Below are positions 53,501-62,007 of a DNA stretch of 64,000 nucleotides, piece by piece; position 1 is the first letter of the stretch; every line of letters begins with the position of its first letter. Origin of the DNA: Pseudomonas sp. Os17 (GTDB taxonomy: Bacteria; Pseudomonadota; Gammaproteobacteria; Pseudomonadales; Pseudomonadaceae); NCBI RefSeq assembly GCF_001547895.1, contig NZ_AP014627.1:1491501-1555500 (forward strand). Reading direction: 5' to 3'. The position numbers and the translations under genes are program-made. A model generated the notes under the pieces. That model saw only the letters and a program-made list of their open reading frames with translations. It was not told where the DNA came from and made no database searches.

Positions 53501-55084
53501 TCAGATCACGAAGAAACCGTGGGTGCCGTCGCGACGCAGTTGCTCCACCAGGCCGAATTCCCAGTCCAGGTAGCCCTGCATGGCTTCTTTCGGGTTGTCG
53601 GTGCCTTCATACGGGCGCCGGTAACGGTCGATCCGCGGCGAGGCCAGTTGCTGGCGGCTTTCCTCGACGGGCAGGCCGGCGTCGATCCAGGCCGCGGTGC
53701 CGCCGCTGAGCAGGAACACCGGGCGCTGGGTCAGGGCCTGCAACTGGGGCACCACGAAACGCGCCAGCAGGCTGCTGCCGCAGGTCAGGACATAGCGTTC
53801 GGGCTGGGGCAACTGGGCCAGGGATTCCTGCAACTGGCTGGGCAGCACCCACCAGGCCCCGGGGATGTGGCGTTGCACGTAGTTGGCGCTGGCAGTGAAA
53901 TCCAGCACCAGGGTGCCGGGCTGCTCCAGCCAAGCGGCCAGGGTCCGCGGGCTGATTTCTTCGGCCGACGCGGTGTCCGGCAGCGGTGCCTGCCAGGGCC
54001 CGCGCACGCTGAAGTCGCTGTCGCGCAGGCCGTCGAGCACCGCCACTTGCCAGCCCATCTGGGCCAGCCAGGAGGCGCTCATGTTGGCCCGTACCCCGTC
54101 GTTGTCCACCAGCACCAGGCGCGCACCGCGCACGCTGGCGAAGTGATCGGTTTCCTGCACCAGTTGCCCACCGGGCGTGGAACGGGCGCCGGGCAGGTGG
54201 CCGGCGGCGAATTCTTCCGGGGTGCGCACATCGAACAGATAGCTGGTGCGCTTGGGATCGGCTTGCCAGCGCCGCCACTGGGCCAGGTCGATGCGCGCCA
54301 CATCGGCCCGGTCCGCGACCGCCCGTGCCGCCGTTTGCGCCTCGGCCCGCCGCTCTTCGTCGACCGGCCGGAAGCGCCGAGTCTGGCCGTGCTCGAGTTT
54401 CTGTCCGGCCAGGGTCCAGCCGATGGTGCCGTTGCGCAGGGCCGCCACCGGATTGGGAATGCCGGCGTTGACCAGGGATTGGGTGCCGATGATGCTGCGG
54501 GTGCGTCCGGCGCAGTTGACCACCACCTGTGTCCGCGGATCGGGGGCCAGCTCGCGCACCCGCAGCACCAACTCGGCGCCGGGCACGCTGGTGCTGCCGG
54601 GAATGCTCATGGTCTGGTACTCGTCGAAACGCCGGGCATCGAGCACCACCAGGTCGGCCTGCCGGTCGAGCAGCGCTTGCAGTTCCTCGGCGGCCAGGGA
54701 CGGGGTATGGCGCTCGGCTTCCACCAGTTCGCCAAAGGACTTGCTCGGTACGTTGACGTCCTTGAACAGCTCGCCACCGGCGGTGCGCCATCCGTCCAGG
54801 CCGCCTTCGAGCAGGGCGACGTCGCTGTAGCCCAGTTGCCCCAGGCGGCTCGCGGCGCGCTGGGCCAGCCCTTCGCCCTGGTCATAGAGGGTGATCGGGG
54901 TGTCGCGCCGGGGGATGCGCGCATAGGCCTCCAGCTCCAGTTTCGACAGCGGGATATTGGCCGCGAACAGCGGGTGGGCTTCGGCGAAAGGCGCCTCTTC
55001 ACGCACGTCGATCAGCGCCAGTTCCTGGCGGTCGAGCAGGGCCTGACGGATCTGCGCCGGGCTGCGGGTAGGGAAATCGGTCAT
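53501..55084 (-). CDS. four-domain rhodanese (sulfurtransferase) protein
   Basis: 527 residues with four rhodanese-like domains at about residues 5-105, 128-235, 262-362 and 375-475. The catalytic-loop position holds Cys only in domain 2 (C191 in NCAGRTRS) and domain 4 (C435 in TCGSSLLA); domains 1 and 3 have Asp (D68, D328). So two domains are probably active and two structural. Transfers sulfane sulfur, for example from thiosulfate or persulfide. Overlaps the cysteine-dioxygenase-like gene by 4 bp, linking the two in cysteine or persulfide sulfur oxidation. Confidence 0.9.
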   Translation of the reverse strand: MTDFPTRSPAQIRQALLDRQELALIDVREEAPFAEAHPLFAANIPLSKLELEAYARIPRRDTPITLYDQGEGLAQRAASRLGQLGYSDVALLEGGLDGWRTAGGELFKDVNVPSKSFGELVEAERHTPSLAAEELQALLDRQADLVVLDARRFDEYQTMSIPGSTSVPGAELVLRVRELAPDPRTQVVVNCAGRTRSIIGTQSLVNAGIPNPVAALRNGTIGWTLAGQKLEHGQTRRFRPVDEERRAEAQTAARAVADRADVARIDLAQWRRWQADPKRTSYLFDVRTPEEFAAGHLPGARSTPGGQLVQETDHFASVRGARLVLVDNDGVRANMSASWLAQMGWQVAVLDGLRDSDFSVRGPWQAPLPDTASAEEISPRTLAAWLEQPGTLVLDFTASANYVQRHIPGAWWVLPSQLQESLAQLPQPERYVLTCGSSLLARFVVPQLQALTQRPVFLLSGGTAAWIDAGLPVEESRQQLASPRIDRYRRPYEGTDNPKEAMQGYLDWEFGLVEQLRRDGTHGFFVI

Positions 55085-55710
55085 TGCGGGGGCTCCTTCG
55101 ACAAGTCCCAGAGGTTAGGCAGCAAGCGGTTGGAATAACCGGAGATAAACGGCTTCTCGTGACCTTCGGCGGTGTACACGGCCCGGCGTACCGCGCCGAT
55201 GTTGGCGCCGTACACGTGGATGCTGATGGACACCCGATCGGCGTAGGCATTGCTCACCTGATGGATGTCGCCAATGCGTGGCGACACCGCTTCCACTTGC
55301 CCCGGTATCAGGCGAATCGGAGCCCCCGCAGGTTGCAGGCGGCCGTCCGTCAGGCGCTCGAAGCCCTGGCTATCCTCGGCGCCGCGGAGCATGCCGATCA
55401 GGCCCCAGACCCGGTGATCGTGGATCGGCGTGCGCTGCCCCGGACCCCAGACGAAGCTGACGATGGAAAAGCGCTGGCGCGAGTCGACATGCAGCAGCCA
55501 TTGCTGATAGTGCTGCGGGTCGGGCTGGGCGAATTCGTCGGGCAGCCAGTCGTCCTGGCTCACCAGGCGCTGCAGCAGGTCGGCGCCTTGCTCCAGTATC
55601 CGGGGCTCATCGGGATGGCCGTCCAGCAGCTCGGCCAGGGCGGCGATGAAGTCCCGCAGGCGGGCGAAGTTGGGGGTATCGATAGCGACTGTTGCGGCGT
55701 TGTGGGGCAT
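55081..55710 (-). CDS. cysteine dioxygenase-family protein
   Basis: 209 residues, cupin fold. Iron ligands expected at H97 and H99 (PIHDHRVWGLIGMLRG) and H150 (IGDIHQV). These match cysteine/mercaptopropionate/persulfide dioxygenases that add two oxygens to a thiol. The family's Cys-Tyr crosslink pair could not be assigned. Coupled to the rhodanese gene and divergent from the LysR gene 106 bp away. Confidence 0.9.
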   Translation of the reverse strand: MPHNAATVAIDTPNFARLRDFIAALAELLDGHPDEPRILEQGADLLQRLVSQDDWLPDEFAQPDPQHYQQWLLHVDSRQRFSIVSFVWGPGQRTPIHDHRVWGLIGMLRGAEDSQGFERLTDGRLQPAGAPIRLIPGQVEAVSPRIGDIHQVSNAYADRVSISIHVYGANIGAVRRAVYTAEGHEKPFISGYSNRLLPNLWDLSKEPPQ

Positions 55711-55816
55711 GGGCTCCCTCCGTGGACATAAGGCAAAGGACGCGAACTACACGGGCGAGCTAAAAGGTATTATTCTTATCGAACATTTTTCCAGTCATTT
55801 ATTATGCGAAAAAAGA

Positions 55817-56704
55817 ATGAAGATAGATGATCTGAACGCGTTCGTGGCGGTGATTCGCTGCCAGACCATCAGCCAGGCGGCCGATGCCCTGCAGTTGACC
55901 CAGCCGGCCATCACCCGCCGGGTGCAGAATTTCGAGGAAGCCCTGGGGGTGGAACTGCTGGACCGCAACACCAAGCCGCTCAAGCCCACCAGCATGGGCT
56001 TGCGGGTTTACGGCCAGTGCCTGGAAGTGCTGCGCAGCATCGACGCCCTTAACGAGCTGGTGGCCAATGACGGCGCCCCCAGCGGCGCCTTGCGCATCGG
56101 CGTGCCGCAGACCATTGGCGACGTGGTGCTGCTGGATGCCCTGAGCCAGCTCAAGAGCCTCTATCCGCAGTTGCAGACCTCGGTAGCCACCGGCTGGGGC
56201 AGCCACCTGCTGAACAAGGTCGAGAACGGTGAACTGGACGTGGTGGCCGCGCTGTTTCCCGCCGGCAAGGTATTCCCCGAAGGGGTGGTAGGGCGCTCCC
56301 TGGGCAGCATGAATCTGGTGGTGGTGGCGGCCAAGGGCGAGGTGCGCAAACGCTCGTGCAAGCTGGCCGACTGTTACCAGCGCGGCTGGGTGCTGAACCC
56401 CGACGGCTGCGGTTTTCGGGCCGGCCTGCAACGAGCGTTGAGCGCCCAGGGCCTGACCTTGCAGATCAACCTGGAAACCTTCGGCACCGAGCTGCAACTG
56501 GGGCTGATCGCCAATGGCCTGGGTTACGGTCTGGTGCCGCTGCCGCTGCTGGAAAACAGCAGCCACCGGGACAAGCTGGAGATCGTCCCGGTCAGCGACT
56601 TCAAGCCGGTGATCGACCTGTGGCTGATCCACCCGCGCTTTCTCGGCAACCTGCAGGAGCCGGTGAGTCTGTTCGGCGAAATGGTCGCCGCTCGCGTCGG
56701 CTAG
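55817..56704 (+). CDS. LysR-family transcriptional regulator
   Basis: 295 residues from ATG 55817, giving the standard start MKIDDLNAFVAVIRCQTISQAADALQLTQPAITRRVQNFEEALGVELLDR (HTH about 1-60). The rest is the periplasmic-binding-protein-like effector domain. A longer frame to 55646 lies over the divergent gene and is not supported. Divergent from the dioxygenase-rhodanese pair and upstream of the transporter genes, so it plausibly controls one or both, perhaps with a sulfur compound as effector. Confidence 0.92.
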   Translation: MKIDDLNAFVAVIRCQTISQAADALQLTQPAITRRVQNFEEALGVELLDRNTKPLKPTSMGLRVYGQCLEVLRSIDALNELVANDGAPSGALRIGVPQTIGDVVLLDALSQLKSLYPQLQTSVATGWGSHLLNKVENGELDVVAALFPAGKVFPEGVVGRSLGSMNLVVVAAKGEVRKRSCKLADCYQRGWVLNPDGCGFRAGLQRALSAQGLTLQINLETFGTELQLGLIANGLGYGLVPLPLLENSSHRDKLEIVPVSDFKPVIDLWLIHPRFLGNLQEPVSLFGEMVAARVG

Positions 56705-56728
56705 CCACGGGTGCGGCGCCAACCGGCT

Positions 56729-56815
56729 GCGTACGAGCTGGCTTGCCAGCGAAGGTGCTGGCAAGGGCGGCACAAGGCTCAACGGCCCTTTCGCCGGCAA
56801 GCCGGCGCCTACGGG
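56729..56815. repeat. REP palindrome after the LysR gene
   Basis: GAGCTGGCTTGCCAGCGAAGG and the inverted CTTTCGCCGGCAAGCCGGCGCC. The 245-bp gap up to the permease gene also contains an A+T-rich stretch (56815-56900) that probably holds its promoter. Confidence 0.8.
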
Positions 56816-56950
56816 GTTATCCTTTGTTTGCATATATATCTGTTTGATGAATGCATTTTTTGTATATTAAGTTAGAACCAAAACGAATTTCACGGACGTT
56901 TTTTATGTAGTTAGCATGGGGCTCGAACGCGCTGAAATAGGGATGTTGAA

Positions 56951-57772
56951 ATGCCTGCGCAAGCCCCGCTCTCCTTGTATGCCCGCTGGACCGAGCGCCC
57001 CGGAGTGAAGTTCCTCGGCAATCTGTCGCTGCGCCTGATCAGCCCGCTGTTGCTGCTGTTGCTCTGGGAGCTGGCGTCGCGCAGCGGGCTGTTTCCGGCG
57101 CGGATCATCGCCGCCCCCAGCACCATCGGCGGCACCCTGTGGCAGATGCTCGGCAGCGGCGAGCTGGGCGGGCACCTGTGGGTGTCCCTCCAGCGCGCCC
57201 TCAGCGGCCTGGCCATCGGCGTCAGCCTGGGCACTGTCCTGGCCCTGGTGGCGGGGCTGTCGCGGCGCGGCGAGATCGCCATCGACTCGCCGATGCAGAT
57301 GCTGCGCACCCTGCCGTTCCTGGCCATCGTGCCGCTGTTCATTCTCTGGTTCGGCGTGGGCGAGACGCCGAAGATCGCCCTGATTGCCCTGGGCACCACC
57401 TTTCCCATCTACCTGACGCTGTTTTCCGGCATCCGCAGCCTGGACCCCAAGCTGCTGGAGGCGGCAACCCTGCTCGGCCTCAAGCGCTGGGAACTGATCG
57501 TCCACGTGATCCTGCCCGGAGCCTTGCCGGCGTTCTTCGTCGGCCTGCGCTACGCCTTCGGCATCAGTTGGCTGGGGCTGGTGGTGGTGGAGCAGATCAA
57601 CGCCAGCGCCGGCATCGGCTACCTGGTCAACGACGCCCGGGACTTCATGCGCACCGATGTGATCGTCATCTGCCTCTTGGTCTACAGCGTGCTCGGCCTG
57701 GGCATCGACGGGCTGGTACGCGGCCTCGAACGTTGCGCCCTGGCCTGGCGCCCGACCTTTATCAGGAACTGA
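56951..57772 (+). CDS. ABC transporter permease (SsuC/TauC-like)
   Basis: 273 residues with about six membrane helices and the BPD-transporter loop EAATLLGLKRWELIVHVILPGALPAFFVGLRYAFGISWLGLVVVEQ, the EAA motif of nitrate/sulfonate/taurine permeases. Moves the substrate across the inner membrane with the ATPase (next gene) and the binding protein at 62008. Alkanesulfonates or related sulfur compounds are the likely class, by family. Confidence 0.92.
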   Translation: MPAQAPLSLYARWTERPGVKFLGNLSLRLISPLLLLLLWELASRSGLFPARIIAAPSTIGGTLWQMLGSGELGGHLWVSLQRALSGLAIGVSLGTVLALVAGLSRRGEIAIDSPMQMLRTLPFLAIVPLFILWFGVGETPKIALIALGTTFPIYLTLFSGIRSLDPKLLEAATLLGLKRWELIVHVILPGALPAFFVGLRYAFGISWLGLVVVEQINASAGIGYLVNDARDFMRTDVIVICLLVYSVLGLGIDGLVRGLERCALAWRPTFIRN

Positions 57773-57775
57773 CCC

Positions 57776-58555
57776 ATGACTGTGTCATTGCCCCACCCGG
57801 GCCCCGTGCGCGGCGCCGTCGAATGCCGCGGGGTGACCCGACGTTTCGCCGGGCAGGCGGTACTCGACAGCCTGGACCTGAACATCGCCCCGGGGGAGTT
57901 CGTCGCCTTGCTGGGCAGCAGTGGTTCGGGCAAGACCACCTTGCTCCGGGCCCTGGCCGGGCTGGAACCCATCGACGAGGGCCGGTTGCAGGTGCCTTCG
58001 GCCATGGCCGCGGTGTTCCAGGAGCCACGGCTGATGCCCTGGAAGCGCGTGTGGCGCAACGTTGCCCTGGGCGTGCGTGGGGCTGGGGTCCGCGAGCGGG
58101 CCGAGGCGGCGCTGGGCGAGGTCGGGCTGGCCCATCGGTTGGGCGCCTGGCCCGGCACCCTGTCCGGCGGCGAGGCCCAGCGCGTGGCCCTGGCCCGGGC
58201 CCTGGTGCGCGAGCCGCAGCTGTTGCTGCTGGATGAACCCTTCGCCGCCCTCGACGCCCTGACCCGGATTCGCATGCATCAACTGATCATCCGCCTGTGG
58301 CGGGCGCACACCCCGGCGGTGCTGCTGGTGACCCACGATGTCGACGAGGCGCTGCTGCTGGCCGACCGGGTGCTGGTGCTGGCCAACGGGCAAATCGCCG
58401 AACAACTGCCGATCCGCCTGCCGCGTCCGCGTCAGGTGTCCGCCCCGGGGTTCCAGCCGCTGCGTGCGCGGTTGCTGCAACTGCTGGGCGTGGAAACCGA
58501 GGCCGAGCCGGCCGTCGACATCTCCCACCCCTTGAGCAGGACTGCCAGCCGATGA
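57776..58555 (+). CDS. ABC transporter ATP-binding protein (SsuB-like)
   Basis: 259 residues. Walker A GSSGSGKTT at about residues 46-54, Q-loop in FQEPRLMPWKRV, signature LSGGEAQRVALARAL, Walker B LLLLDEPFAALDALT, and H-loop VTHDVDEALL. Typical SsuB/TauB ATPase of sulfonate importers. Starts 3 bp after the permease stop and overlaps the next gene by 4 bp. Confidence 0.94.
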   Translation: MTVSLPHPGPVRGAVECRGVTRRFAGQAVLDSLDLNIAPGEFVALLGSSGSGKTTLLRALAGLEPIDEGRLQVPSAMAAVFQEPRLMPWKRVWRNVALGVRGAGVRERAEAALGEVGLAHRLGAWPGTLSGGEAQRVALARALVREPQLLLLDEPFAALDALTRIRMHQLIIRLWRAHTPAVLLVTHDVDEALLLADRVLVLANGQIAEQLPIRLPRPRQVSAPGFQPLRARLLQLLGVETEAEPAVDISHPLSRTASR

Positions 58556-59757
58556 GCCTTTCCAGCGTGCAACCGTCTTCGTCCGTGTCCCGTCCCGTCC
58601 CTGATCCGGACTCCAGCGAGTTCGCCGACCTGCTGCAGCAGTTGAGCGAGGAGTTCGCCGCCAGTGCGGCCCATTACGATCGCCACAGCGAGTTTCCCCA
58701 CGCCAACCTGCAGCGCCTGCACCAGCATGGCCTGCTGGCCCTGACCGTGCCCCGGGCCCTGGGCGGCAGCGAGGCGACCCTGGCCCAGGCGCGGCGGGTG
58801 ATCGGCGCCGTGGCCCGGGGCGAACCTTCCACCGCGCTGGTGCTGGTGATGCAGTACCTGCAGCACACGCGCCTGCAACAGAACAGCGCCTGGCCCCTGC
58901 ACCTGCGCCAGCGCGTGGCGCGCGAGGCGGTGCAAGAGGGCGCCCTGATCAATGCGCTGCGGGTCGAGCCGGACCTCGGCACCCCGGCCCGGGGCGGCTT
59001 GCCGGCCACCCTGGCGCGCCGGGTCGAGGGCGGCTGGCGGCTCAGCGGACGCAAGATCTACTCCACCGGCATTCCCGGGCTGACCTGGCTGGCGGTCTGG
59101 GCCCGCAGCGACGATGCCCAGCCGCAGGTCGGCACCTGGCTGGTGCACCGCGACAGCCCCGGCATCCGCGTCGAGGAAACCTGGGACCACCTGGGCATGC
59201 GCGCCACCGGCAGCCACGACGTGATCTTCGATGAAGTGTTTGTGCCCATGGAGCACGCGGTGGACATCCAGCCGGCCAACGTTCCGCGCCCCTCGGAGCT
59301 GGACAGCAAGGGCGTGCTCTGGCTGGCGGTGCTGCTGTCGGCGATCTACGACGGCGTGGCCCGCGCCGCCCGTGACTGGCTGCTGGGCTGGCTGGCCCAG
59401 CGCGCCCCGGCCAACCTCGGCGCGCCACTGTCGAGCCTGCCGCGTTTCCAGCAGCTGATCGGGCGCATCGACGCCTTGCTGTTGAACAACCGGGTGCTGC
59501 TCGATGCCGCCGCCGAAGGGCGGATCGCCCCGGGCGAGGCGACCCAGATCAAGTACCTGGTGACCAGCAACGCCATCAGCGCCGTGGAGCTGGGCATCGA
59601 GGCCATCGGCAATCCCGGGCTGGCCCGGGGCAACCCCATCGAGCGGCATTACCGTGATGTGCTGTGCAGCCGGATTCACACGCCGCAGAACGACGCGATC
59701 CTTGGCGCCGTGGGCCGCGCCGCCTTTGCCTTGCCCAGCCGGGGAGCCCAGGTGTGA
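58552..59757 (+). CDS. acyl-CoA dehydrogenase-fold flavoprotein (SfnB/DszC-like)
   Basis: 401 residues from ATG 58552 (overlapping the ATPase stop, ATGA). N-terminal helical domain, beta-domain with LSGRKIYSTGIPGLTWLAVWARS and WDHLGMRATGSHDVIFDEVFVPMEH, and C-terminal helical domain. In sulfonate operons this fold is used by SfnB- or DszC-like FMN-dependent enzymes that act on organosulfur compounds rather than acyl-CoA. The SMRATGS string favours that branch. Reaction here is inferred from context. Confidence 0.86.
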   Translation: MSLSSVQPSSSVSRPVPDPDSSEFADLLQQLSEEFAASAAHYDRHSEFPHANLQRLHQHGLLALTVPRALGGSEATLAQARRVIGAVARGEPSTALVLVMQYLQHTRLQQNSAWPLHLRQRVAREAVQEGALINALRVEPDLGTPARGGLPATLARRVEGGWRLSGRKIYSTGIPGLTWLAVWARSDDAQPQVGTWLVHRDSPGIRVEETWDHLGMRATGSHDVIFDEVFVPMEHAVDIQPANVPRPSELDSKGVLWLAVLLSAIYDGVARAARDWLLGWLAQRAPANLGAPLSSLPRFQQLIGRIDALLLNNRVLLDAAAEGRIAPGEATQIKYLVTSNAISAVELGIEAIGNPGLARGNPIERHYRDVLCSRIHTPQNDAILGAVGRAAFALPSRGAQV

Positions 59758-60692
59758 CGCGCATTGCCAGCCAGCTCGACGAGGGCTTCAACCAGCAACT
59801 GCGCCAGTCGCTGCCAGGCGTCGAGGTGCTGAGCTTGCCCCGAGGGCTGCCCAGTGATCTGCCCGGGGATGTTCAGGTGCTGCTGGCGGCGCCCCATGCC
59901 GATTTTCGTGATGCTCCAGAGCCGCCTGCGGGCTGGCCCTTCGGCCTGCGCTTCGTGCAATTGGTGACCTCGGGCCTGGATTATTTCCCCCGTTGGCTGT
60001 TCCAGGATCTGCCGGTGGCCAGCGCCCGGGGCAGCACCGCCGAGAGCATTGCCGAGTTTGCCCTGGCGGCGATCTTCGCCGCGGCCAAGCAATTGCCCCA
60101 GGTGTGGATAGAGCGCGCCGAACACTGGCAGCCACGGCCGCTGGCCTCGGTGGCCGGCAGCACCCTGGGCCTGTTCGGCTTTGGCAGCATTGCCCGCGAA
60201 CTGGCGCCCAAGGCCCAGGCACTGGGCATGCAGGTGCTGGCCCTGCGCCGTTCGGCGCAGCCTTTCGAGGTGCCCGGGGTCGAACCGGTGGCCGACCTGC
60301 ACCAGCTGTTTGCCCGGGCCGATCACCTGCTGCTGGCGGTGCCCCTGACCGAGCACACCCGACGCATCATCGATGCCGATGTCCTGGCGTCGGCCAAGCC
60401 GGGGCTGCACCTGATCAATATCGCTCGCGGTGCGCTGATCGATCAGCCGGCGCTATTGCAGGCCCTGGAGACGGGGCGCATCGGCCTGGCCAGCCTGGAT
60501 GTGGCGGACCCCGAACCGCTGCCCGCGGGCCACGCTTTTTATCGCCACCCGGGCATTCGCCTGTCGCCCCACACCTCGGCCAATTCGCCACGGGTCTACC
60601 TGAATATCGCCCGCTTGCTGGGGCGCAATCTGCAGCGCTGGAGAGATGGTTTACCCCTGGAAAACCCGGTGGAGATCCAGCGTGGCTACTAA
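59754..60692 (+). CDS. D-2-hydroxyacid dehydrogenase (NAD-dependent)
   Basis: 312 residues from GTG 59754, overlapping the previous stop by 4 bp. Rossmann motif GSTLGLFGFGSIARELAPKAQALGMQVLALRR, then HLINIARGALIDQPALLQALETGRIGLASLDVADPEPLP and the catalytic His in LSPHTSANS. The catalytic Arg is in NIARG. Oxidises or reduces a 2-hydroxy/2-keto acid. Its place in the operon suggests a keto acid formed in the same route. Confidence 0.9.
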   Translation: MTRIASQLDEGFNQQLRQSLPGVEVLSLPRGLPSDLPGDVQVLLAAPHADFRDAPEPPAGWPFGLRFVQLVTSGLDYFPRWLFQDLPVASARGSTAESIAEFALAAIFAAAKQLPQVWIERAEHWQPRPLASVAGSTLGLFGFGSIARELAPKAQALGMQVLALRRSAQPFEVPGVEPVADLHQLFARADHLLLAVPLTEHTRRIIDADVLASAKPGLHLINIARGALIDQPALLQALETGRIGLASLDVADPEPLPAGHAFYRHPGIRLSPHTSANSPRVYLNIARLLGRNLQRWRDGLPLENPVEIQRGY

Positions 60693-60726
60693 CACACGGT
60701 TCCAGCCTTGGCCTGCAGCGCTTCGT

Positions 60727-60860
60727 GTAGCCGCTGCCGCAGGCTGCGCACGGCTCCGCAGGAGACGCAGGGGGCTTGAGGTCGCTGAAGGTTCGGCGGG
60801 CGATTGCCAAGCAAGGCCCTGCGGGCCTTTGCGCAGCCTCGCAGGCTCGGCAGCGGCTAC
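60727..60860. repeat. long palindromic repeat, copy 4 (first of a tandem array)
   Basis: 134 bp with GTAGCCGCTG and CAGCGGCTAC ends. The three tandem copies at 60727, 60887 and 61045 repeat with a period of about 159 bp, joined by the spacer AGGGCCCATGTCGGGCCGGG-GTAGGT. Confidence 0.9.
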
Positions 60861-60886
60861 AGGGCCCATGTCGGGCCGGGGTAGGT

Positions 60887-61018
60887 GTAGCCGCTGCCGC
60901 AGGCTGCGAACGGCCCGAAGGGACGCGAGGTTCTCAAGGTTGCTGCAGGTTTGGCGGGAGATCGCCAAGCAAGGCCCAGCGGGCCTTTGCGCAGCCTCGC
61001 GGGCTCGGCAGCGGCTAC
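60887..61018. repeat. long palindromic repeat, copy 5 (second of the array)
   Basis: 132 bp, same ends and near-identical interior to the third copy (GGACGCGAGGTTCTCAAGG). Followed by the same 26-bp spacer as copy 4. Confidence 0.9.
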
Positions 61019-61044
61019 AGGGCCCATGTCGGGCCGGGGTAGGT

Positions 61045-61153
61045 GTAGCCGCTGCCCCAGGCTGCGAACGGCCCGAAGGGACGCGAGGTTCTCAAGGTTG
61101 CTGCAGGTTTGGCGGGAGATCGCCAGGCAAGGTCCTGCGGGCCTTTGCGCGCA
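61045..61153. repeat. long palindromic repeat, copy 6 (truncated, last of the array)
   Basis: Starts GTAGCCGCTGCCCCAGGCTG and runs through CCTTTGCGCGCAG, then stops short of the right end CAGCGGCTAC. The class II aldolase gene starts 33 bp later, so the array lies inside its leader. Confidence 0.88.
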
Positions 61154-61185
61154 GGGTATCGATGACCACTTCAAGGAGAGCGGAC

Positions 61186-61995
61186 ATGACCGCACATTTT
61201 CGTCCCGCGGTGTATGACTTGCCCCGCGATGGCCATACGGTGTTTCGCTGGGAGCACCCGCCCCAGCAGGCCACGGTCGAGCTGGAGCGCCGGCAGCGCA
61301 AGCAAAGCCTGGCCGCGGCCTTTCGGGTGTTCGCCCGGCTGGGCTTCGACATGGGGGGCGCCGGGCATATCACCGTGCGCGACCCGGGGCGCCCGGACCA
61401 TTTCTGGGTCAACCCGGTGGGGGTGTATTTCGGCCATGTGCGGGTGTCGGACCTGCTGCTGGTCAACCCCGAAGGCGCGGTGATCGAAGGCGAGGGGGCG
61501 CTGAACCTCGCCGCGTTCGCCATTCATGCCGCCTTGCACGAAGCCCATCCCGAAGTGGTGGCCGCGGCCCATGCCCATTCGTTGCACGGCAAGGCCTGGT
61601 CGAGCCTGGGGCGTCTGCTGGACCCGCTGACCCAGGACGCCTGCGCCTTTTACGAGAAACACGGGCTGTTCGACAACTTCTCCGGGGTGGTGCTGGAGGC
61701 CAGCGAAGGCGCGCGGATCGCCGCCGCGCTGCAAGGGCACAAGGCGCTGATCCTGCAGAACCATGGCCTGCTGACCGTGGGCGAAACCGTCGAGGCGGCG
61801 GTGTGGCGCTTCATCGCCATGGACAACGCCGCCCAGGCCCAGCTGCTGGCGGAAGCCGCCGGCACCCCGCGACTCATTCCCCACGAGGTGGCGCGCCACA
61901 CCGCGCGCCAGGTCGGCACCGAGTTCGGCGGCTGGTTCAGCTTCCAGCCTTACCGCGAACGGATCGTGCGTGAAGAACCGGATTTTCTCGATTAA
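61186..61995 (+). CDS. class II aldolase/adducin-family protein
   Basis: 269 residues, ATG behind AAGGAGAG. Class II aldolase fold: GGAGHITVRDPG, then the zinc ligands in AHAHSLHGKAW and the downstream ILQNHGLLTVG. Family members are aldolases or decarboxylases acting on phosphosugars or short keto acids. It sits between the hydroxyacid dehydrogenase and the binding protein of the sulfur-uptake operon, so it may cleave a carbon chain released from the organosulfur substrate. Confidence 0.88.
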   Translation: MTAHFRPAVYDLPRDGHTVFRWEHPPQQATVELERRQRKQSLAAAFRVFARLGFDMGGAGHITVRDPGRPDHFWVNPVGVYFGHVRVSDLLLVNPEGAVIEGEGALNLAAFAIHAALHEAHPEVVAAAHAHSLHGKAWSSLGRLLDPLTQDACAFYEKHGLFDNFSGVVLEASEGARIAAALQGHKALILQNHGLLTVGETVEAAVWRFIAMDNAAQAQLLAEAAGTPRLIPHEVARHTARQVGTEFGGWFSFQPYRERIVREEPDFLD

Positions 61996-62007
61996 GGACC
62001 CTTGCCC

